From assembly GCF_003325355.1 (NCBI RefSeq), contig NZ_CP030850.1, positions 3,782,001-3,846,000 of the forward strand: a DNA stretch of 64,000 bases, read 5' to 3'. Position numbers and translations under genes: made by a program. This document shows positions 58,913-64,000 of this stretch, in pieces; position 1 is the stretch's first letter; every line of letters starts with the position of its first letter. The DNA is from Runella rosea (GTDB taxonomy: Bacteria > Bacteroidota > Bacteroidia > Cytophagales > Spirosomataceae). The notes below the pieces were generated by a model. The model searched no databases, was not told where the DNA came from, and saw only the letters and a program-made list of their open reading frames with translations.

Positions 58913-61237
58913 ATGAAATTACGCTCGACATCATATCTGGTTATAATAGCTGTCCTGTTTAGTTACCATACCTCAGCAACAGCGCAGGAAAATTGTGACA
59001 GTTTAGCCGCGCCTACCATCAGTTGCCAAAAACAAGTCAGTTGTGCAGGGCAACCGGTAGTGTTAAAGGCCACAGGATGTGATGGAACTGTTGAGTGGTC
59101 AACTAAAAAGACGGGAGCAACTCTAACTGTTTATCCGACTCAAACGACGACATTCAAAGCGGTGTGTCTAAAAGGAGCGTGTAAAAGCAAAGCCTCAAAT
59201 GAGCTGGTTATTACGGTCTCCACTCCCGCTACTCCAGTTGTTGAGGCTACAAAAACTAAGCTCTGTTTCGGTGATTCTGTTAAACTAACCACAAAAGGAT
59301 GCTCTGGTGAGGTGATTTGGTCTAACGGGATGCTGGGGAGAGAAATTGTTGTTTATCCAGTATCAACTGCTAAATACACCGCGACATGTCGTACCGAAGG
59401 ATGTGTCAGTTGTTTTGCGGATGATATCATTGTTACGGTTATGGGGGGGGAACCTTTAGGGTTAAAAGCATCCCAACCCACTATCTGCGAAGGACAGAGT
59501 ACTATTTTATCAGCCACGGGCAACTGTGCAGGGCAAATAAAATGGTCAACAATGGAAACGGGGAGCGCCATTACGGTCAAACCCAACCATACAACTGAGT
59601 ACTGGGTCCTTTGTGAAACAGACGGGTGCGAGCCCGTCAAAAGTACCCTGACTATCCAAGTTGCGCCTCCCAAACCACCCTTGTTAACATCCACGAAAAG
59701 CGCCGTTTGCATTGGCGAAAGTCTAACAATTACGGCCGAAGGTTGTTCAGGAATCATCAAATGGAGTACGAAAATGGAAGGACAAACCATCCATGTTTCT
59801 CCAACCGAAACAACCTCCTACTCAGCAATTTGTGAGCAAGGCACCTGCCAAAGCAATTTTTCTTCTCCTATTATAATATATACCAAAGGGTCCACGCCTG
59901 CCAAACCTCAGACTGTACAGGAATTAAAAAATGAATGCCCTTATACAACCGTTGATTTATCCTCTGCTATTACAATCAAAGCAGTGGCAGGTGTTTACCA
60001 TGAGGCCCACACTAGCGACTCTCCCGCTTCTCCATTAGTCTCGGAAGTGGGGGCCATTGCGGAAAGCCGTACCTTCTACCTGTTTGCCCGAAATAAAGAA
60101 GGTTGCTACAGTGAAGCAACTCCTGTCACAACAACAATTAACGCCTGTCAGAATGCCTTGCCGATTTGCAGTACGAATCCTGCAACGGCTGCAATTGTTA
60201 AAACTGAACTGACGACAGCGGGCAATTATCTACTGGAAGGCAAAACTGGGGGCGTCGCTGCCACGGGTCAATGGAAAACCAACGGTACAGGAGTCTTCAA
60301 TACGACGATTGGGCTATCGGTGATTTACACTCCATCCCCAGAAGACCGTCAGGCAGGAAAGGTATCTATTCATTTTTCTAGCGACGACCCTGACAACGAA
60401 GGCCCCTGCCAAGCAGGTGTGGATGTGAAGGAATTGGAAATTAAGGCCGCACCATCGTCTCCCAAAGAAATTATCGGCGTCAATAAATTACTAAATGGAT
60501 GGTCACGGCTTTCGGCACAACTATTTGAAATTGAGTACACTATTCAAATTGTCAACATGGGCAAGAACGAACTCAAGCGAATCGAACTCATAGACAGCTT
60601 AGATCAGGTTTTCAAAAATGGCGCAATTATTGTAGGCAAACCAATAGTAAAGGCCATTGACCTTGTTTCAGCACTTACCATTGACACCGCTTACACAGGA
60701 CAAAACGGTCACTACAGCCTCTTGACGCAGGAATCTGGCTCTTTGTTGTCAGGGCAAACCTTTAGTGTAACCCTTAAAGCAGTCATCAATACAGCCAATG
60801 CAAAAGACAGTTTATTTTATAATACCGCCTATGCACGGGCCGAAGATGTAAATAGGAATTTTTGTACTGACCAATCGACCAATGGAAATTGGCCTGACCT
60901 TAATCAAAATGAAGACCCAACCGACGATTCAGTGCCTACCATTGTGGCGCTAAATACTTTGAAAGATGCTGGGAATGACTTATTTCTTCCAGAAGGATTT
61001 TCGCCCAACTCTGATGGTATCAACGATTTTTTAGTGGTAAAAAAACCAATGGGCCTCACCGCCTTGTTAGAAGTGTATAACCGATGGGGTGGTCTTGTGT
61101 ACCGAAATGAAGATTATAAAAATGATTGGAACGGGGGTATTAACTCCCAAAATAATATCTCTACTGGCACTTACTTCTACATTATAAGATTAAGTGACGG
61201 ACGGGAATTTTCGAAATTTTTAACAATAAATCGCTAA
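58913..61237 (+). CDS. T9SS type B cargo with four Cys-rich Ig-like repeats
   Basis: 774 residues. After a signal peptide (to about 25) come four tandem modules of about 74 residues (roughly 36-105, 108-178, 182-252 and 256-326), each with a Trp-Ser pair (Trp62, 136, 211, 284) and four cysteines at near-constant spacing (44/56/85/90, 118/130/159/164, 192/205/234/239, 266/278/307/312). Two less regular domains follow, one DUF11-like around 515-640. The C-terminus (about 686-774) is a gliding-motility-type sorting domain, FLPEGFSPNSDGIND to the end, so it is exported by the type IX system and likely anchored at the surface. It is followed by a PorE-like gene. Adhesin role is inferred. Confidence 0.9.
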   Translation: MKLRSTSYLVIIAVLFSYHTSATAQENCDSLAAPTISCQKQVSCAGQPVVLKATGCDGTVEWSTKKTGATLTVYPTQTTTFKAVCLKGACKSKASNELVITVSTPATPVVEATKTKLCFGDSVKLTTKGCSGEVIWSNGMLGREIVVYPVSTAKYTATCRTEGCVSCFADDIIVTVMGGEPLGLKASQPTICEGQSTILSATGNCAGQIKWSTMETGSAITVKPNHTTEYWVLCETDGCEPVKSTLTIQVAPPKPPLLTSTKSAVCIGESLTITAEGCSGIIKWSTKMEGQTIHVSPTETTSYSAICEQGTCQSNFSSPIIIYTKGSTPAKPQTVQELKNECPYTTVDLSSAITIKAVAGVYHEAHTSDSPASPLVSEVGAIAESRTFYLFARNKEGCYSEATPVTTTINACQNALPICSTNPATAAIVKTELTTAGNYLLEGKTGGVAATGQWKTNGTGVFNTTIGLSVIYTPSPEDRQAGKVSIHFSSDDPDNEGPCQAGVDVKELEIKAAPSSPKEIIGVNKLLNGWSRLSAQLFEIEYTIQIVNMGKNELKRIELIDSLDQVFKNGAIIVGKPIVKAIDLVSALTIDTAYTGQNGHYSLLTQESGSLLSGQTFSVTLKAVINTANAKDSLFYNTAYARAEDVNRNFCTDQSTNGNWPDLNQNEDPTDDSVPTIVALNTLKDAGNDLFLPEGFSPNSDGINDFLVVKKPMGLTALLEVYNRWGGLVYRNEDYKNDWNGGINSQNNISTGTYFYIIRLSDGREFSKFLTINR

Positions 61238-61300
61238 AACCCATTCGTTAAAACAATATCTCAATTAGCTGATATGCAGGGGACTTAAAAGCATATACCC

Positions 61301-63772
61301 ATGATGATTAAACTTAAATATTTTTGTTTGGCACTACTTTTCTCCGCCGTTACACTGGCACAAACTCCAGGGAGAGAATCGTTATTACAGCAAGCCAACC
61401 GGCACTTTGACACCCAAGCCTATGCCAAAGCAGTAGCTCTATATCAGGAGATACTGAGTCAAAATCTATTACCTATTCCGCAGCGCCAACAAGTACTATT
61501 GAACTTAGCTTCATCTTACTTCAATCTTGGAGACAACGTAAAATCGGAAGAATTTTATAAAACCATCCTCAGCGAAGGCTCTCTTAGTGAGTTGCCCGCG
61601 TCCCACTATTTAAATTTTGCAAAAGCGCTTGCCAATAACGGTAAAATGCAGGAATCCGAAAAATATTACGACCTCTATCAAAGCCATAAACTGGCCGAAA
61701 CTCAAAAAAATCAGGGCGTAGAAAACTATACTAAGAAGCGCATCACGTATCGTCTCGACTACCTTGCCATCAATACCTCCAACGCCGAGTTCAGTCCCAT
61801 GTATTACAAAGATGGGTTGGTGTTTGTTTCGGGGAAAGCCGCTGGTGCAGTTTCTTCAGAATCTACCGAAAAAGGATATTTAGATTTGTTTTTTGTCAAT
61901 AAAGAAAGTGAAATCAGAGCCTTGACTACCCTGAATGCTGATGGAACAGAAGCTGAAATAAAAGAGGCACGCCAGCTACCCGCTCCCACTCAACCAAGAA
62001 AGCTTGGCAGCGACTCATATACAAAAAGTACCTCCAACGATTCCCCTACCGTTGGTTCTTACAGCGGCTATGGTTTGAACGACGAATCAACCGGAGGGCA
62101 AAAGTCAGCGACTAAATCAGGAAAAGCTGTTCCGTTTAGTAAGGAATTGAATACAAGATTTCACGAAGGCCCAGTTACGTTTTCGACCGACGGCTCCCAA
62201 ATAATTTTTACGCGCAATAACTTTAACGAAGGCCAAAAAGGAGTAAGCGACGATAATAATATAAAACTCAAACTGTACAGTGCGCGGTGGGGAAATGGCG
62301 ACTGGACGAATGTGCAGGAACTGCCCTTCAACAGCAACGATTATTCTACTGCCCATCCTTCTTTGAGCAAGGACGGCTCGCTACTGTATTTTGTCTCAGA
62401 TATGCCCAAAGGAATGGGCGGCAAAGATATTTACGTATCGCGGTATGATAATGGACAATGGTCAACCCCTATTAATCTAGGAAAAGAGCTAAATACAAAA
62501 CAGGATGAGGTTTTTCCTTTTGTCGACGCCCGTGGAAATCTGTATTTCTCAACCGCTGGCCGCAAAGGAGGCTATGGTGGCTTGGATTTATATTATGCAG
62601 TACTGAGTAAAGACGGCACAAAAGTCATTGAAGTGATTCATTTAGACGCTCCTATCAACTCCAAAGCCGACGATTTTGGGCTCATCACTGATGCCGCCCG
62701 AACGACAGGCTATTTCAGCAGCAACCGCCGCGAAGGAGATGACGATATTTATCGCTTCACGCGTGAGAGTTCCCTGTATGAATGTCGCGAGTTACTGGTA
62801 AGGGTCTTTGATAACCAAACCCAACAGCCTCTCGACAGTGCTACTATTACCATTAAATCAAAATCAGAAAGCCCAGAAGCTGATAAACCGTTGCAGACCG
62901 ACGCCAACGGCTGGGCCCATTTATGCCTCGCTTCCAACAACGATTTTATCTTTAATATTTCTAAAAATGGTTATTTAGACAACACAATCGGTTTCTCGAC
63001 CCGCTATTTGACCGACGATAAACCAACGCGCTTGGAATTGGGCATGGAGACATTTACTCCCAGCAATATTATATCTACGGCAACTACCGAAACCGCATCA
63101 AAAAAGATACCAATAGGAGATGAAGTTTCGGACTTAAAGCACTCTCGGGTGAGGGGAATCGTACGCACAGAAACCGACCGACAGCCAATCGAGGGGGTTT
63201 TGGTCAAACTACGAAACGAATGTGATAAAAAAATATACGAATCTATTACTGGCCCCGACGGGCGTTATGATTTTGAGATTGCGGAGGGGTGTGATTATAC
63301 TTTGATTTATTCCAAAGATACCTACGGAACAAATACCGTTAAGATTAACAGAGTTCCCAAAAAAGCCGAACCCAAAGTGCTTTCCAAAGACATTGGACTT
63401 CTGAAAAAGGGCGATATTGTCAAACTTGACAATATTTATTACGACCAAGGCAAAGACGGAATTCGTCCGGATGCAGCTCGTGAATTGGAGAAGGTAGTTG
63501 CTACCATGAAACGTTATCCTTCTCTGCAGGCCGAAATCCTCTCCCATACCGACAGCCGAGGCGATGCCAACTTCAACCTGGTTCTTTCGCAAAAAAGAGC
63601 GCAAGCGGTTGTTGACTACATGGTTTCAAAAGGCGTTAGCCGAAATAGACTAAAACCCACCGGAATGGGCGAAAGTACCCCCGTCAATGGTTGTGTTGAT
63701 GGTGTTATTTGTACGGAAGCTGAGTATCAGAGAAATCGCCGTACCGAGTTTAAAGTACTAGAAATCAGATAA
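61301..63772 (+). CDS. PorE-like OmpA-family protein (TPR, beta-propeller, regulatory-like domains)
   Basis: 823 residues. The order is: signal peptide (to about 20), TPR-type helices (about 25-145), WD40-like/PD40 propeller blades (about 160-490, e.g. GPVTFSTDGSQIIFTRNNF), two carboxypeptidase-regulatory-like domains (about 500-580 and 625-700), and a C-terminal OmpA peptidoglycan-binding domain (about 710-823; DNIYYDQGKDGIRPDAARELE and HTDSRGDANFNLVLSQKRAQAV). PorE of the type IX system has the same order with one such regulatory domain. It anchors the secretion apparatus to peptidoglycan. It lies 63 bases behind the T9SS cargo, with no PorP/SprF gene between. A paralog serving only this cargo is possible. 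Confidence 0.9.
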   Translation: MMIKLKYFCLALLFSAVTLAQTPGRESLLQQANRHFDTQAYAKAVALYQEILSQNLLPIPQRQQVLLNLASSYFNLGDNVKSEEFYKTILSEGSLSELPASHYLNFAKALANNGKMQESEKYYDLYQSHKLAETQKNQGVENYTKKRITYRLDYLAINTSNAEFSPMYYKDGLVFVSGKAAGAVSSESTEKGYLDLFFVNKESEIRALTTLNADGTEAEIKEARQLPAPTQPRKLGSDSYTKSTSNDSPTVGSYSGYGLNDESTGGQKSATKSGKAVPFSKELNTRFHEGPVTFSTDGSQIIFTRNNFNEGQKGVSDDNNIKLKLYSARWGNGDWTNVQELPFNSNDYSTAHPSLSKDGSLLYFVSDMPKGMGGKDIYVSRYDNGQWSTPINLGKELNTKQDEVFPFVDARGNLYFSTAGRKGGYGGLDLYYAVLSKDGTKVIEVIHLDAPINSKADDFGLITDAARTTGYFSSNRREGDDDIYRFTRESSLYECRELLVRVFDNQTQQPLDSATITIKSKSESPEADKPLQTDANGWAHLCLASNNDFIFNISKNGYLDNTIGFSTRYLTDDKPTRLELGMETFTPSNIISTATTETASKKIPIGDEVSDLKHSRVRGIVRTETDRQPIEGVLVKLRNECDKKIYESITGPDGRYDFEIAEGCDYTLIYSKDTYGTNTVKINRVPKKAEPKVLSKDIGLLKKGDIVKLDNIYYDQGKDGIRPDAARELEKVVATMKRYPSLQAEILSHTDSRGDANFNLVLSQKRAQAVVDYMVSKGVSRNRLKPTGMGESTPVNGCVDGVICTEAEYQRNRRTEFKVLEIR

Positions 63773-63790
63773 ATAAATGTTTTTAATTTA

Positions 63791-63823
63791 AAAAGAGGGG
63801 CCTAGTCTGGGTCCCTCTTTTTC
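63791..63823 (+). terminator. Terminator after the PorE-like gene
   Basis: AAAAGAGGG pairs with CCCTCTTT around a GC-containing loop, followed by T residues, 19 bases past the stop. Confidence 0.7.
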
Positions 63824-63853
63824 TTTTTTATTGAGCCTAATCCATAAAACGCC

Positions 63854-63861
63854 TATTTTTG
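63854..63861 (+). promoter_or_regulatory. Candidate -7 element for the gene at 63920
   Basis: TATTTTTG fits TAnnTTTG; no clear -33 element. It lies 59 bases ahead of the ATG. Confidence 0.3.
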
Positions 63862-63919
63862 AGGTTTCGGTCCATGTATTTACTTTTTTGCAAAGACCCC
63901 AAACCATAAAGACTCAACA

Positions 63920-64000
63920 ATGGGCTTCCGCTCTTTTCTCAGCAAACCGCTCGCAAAATACATTTTTAACAGTCAGCAAAACTGGATGTATAACGCCCCA
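63920..64000 (+). CDS. Start of a probable GH3 auxin-responsive-promoter family protein
   Basis: Only 27 codons are visible before the window ends. The start MGFRSFLSKPLAKYIFNSQQ with a Trp a few residues on resembles the N-terminus of Bacteroidota proteins annotated as GH3 family, acyl-acid-amido synthetase-like enzymes of about 500 residues. The ATG follows an A-rich stretch and a possible promoter element. The call rests on this short similarity from memory only. Confidence 0.4.
   Translation, partial: MGFRSFLSKPLAKYIFNSQQNWMYNAP

Noticed and set aside
1-64000. tRNA, rRNA, transposase or prophage genes
   Set aside because: No cloverleaf-like segment, transposase motif, integrase or structural phage gene was found on reading the intergenic regions and proteins.

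Overview
The window reads as a chromosomal segment of a Bacteroidota member, most likely order Cytophagales (a Spirosomaceae/Runella-like genome is my best guess, from gene content and not from any search). Evidence: a type IX secretion cargo with a gliding-motility-type C-terminal domain, a PorE-like OmpA protein, a SusC-style TonB-dependent receptor with a carboxypeptidase-regulatory-like domain, LytS/LytTR signalling, DUF4296, DUF547 and BatD proteins, and several promoters of the Bacteroidota type (TTTG, 19-22 bases, TAnnTTTG). Coding density is high, genes run on both strands, and I saw no tRNA, rRNA, insertion sequence, prophage or CRISPR array.

Layout. 1-3.2 kb: a truncated membrane protein, an unknown gene pair, a secreted protein and a collagen-like lipoprotein. 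3.2-7.5 kb: an isolated AlkB-type alkane hydroxylase, then a four-gene unit ending in a LytS-type kinase and LytTR regulator. 7.5-12.6 kb: DUF433 protein, photolyase, CBS-domain protein, glycine decarboxylase. 12.8-15.4 kb: a GH39-like glycosidase and two AT-rich unknown genes. 15.5-20 kb: an HMG-CoA reductase / enoyl-CoA hydratase-like / 4-hydroxybutyryl-CoA dehydratase-like operon preceded by an extradiol dioxygenase. 20-25.5 kb: sugar-related enzymes (aldo/keto reductase, GH20 hexosaminidase, rhamnose mutarotase, Gfo/Idh/MocA oxidoreductase). 25.5-30.5 kb: DUF547, an atypical SDR with a MaoC hydratase, Maf, a lipoprotein and a membrane glycosyltransferase. 30.6-35.4 kb: rpmH-rnpA, a solitary OmpR-type regulator, a solitary nuoD, an unknown protein and a sugar isomerase-like protein. 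35.4-38 kb: a TonB-dependent receptor under a TPP riboswitch. 38-43.5 kb: PAP2, SafE, DUF58, DUF4296, an ExbB-ExbD pair and a degenerate-Nudix regulator. 44-51 kb: ggt, hydrolase, VTT protein, dnaN, aroC and BatD. 51-57.5 kb: an ExbB-ExbD-ExbD-TonB-membrane protein-PstS-like-TPR operon. 58-64 kb: an SDR, the T9SS cargo, the PorE-like protein and the start of a probable GH3-family gene.

How genes work together: the clearest joint units are the kinase/regulator operon, the acyl-CoA operon at 15.5-19.1 kb, rpmH-rnpA, the thiamine-controlled outer-membrane receptor with the Ton energising machinery elsewhere in the window, and the cargo/PorE-like pair at the right end. The best candidate for an undescribed system is the acyl-CoA operon, whose dehydratase-like enzyme keeps the iron-sulfur ligands of an enzyme best known from anaerobes and whose hydratase-like partner lacks one canonical catalytic glutamate.
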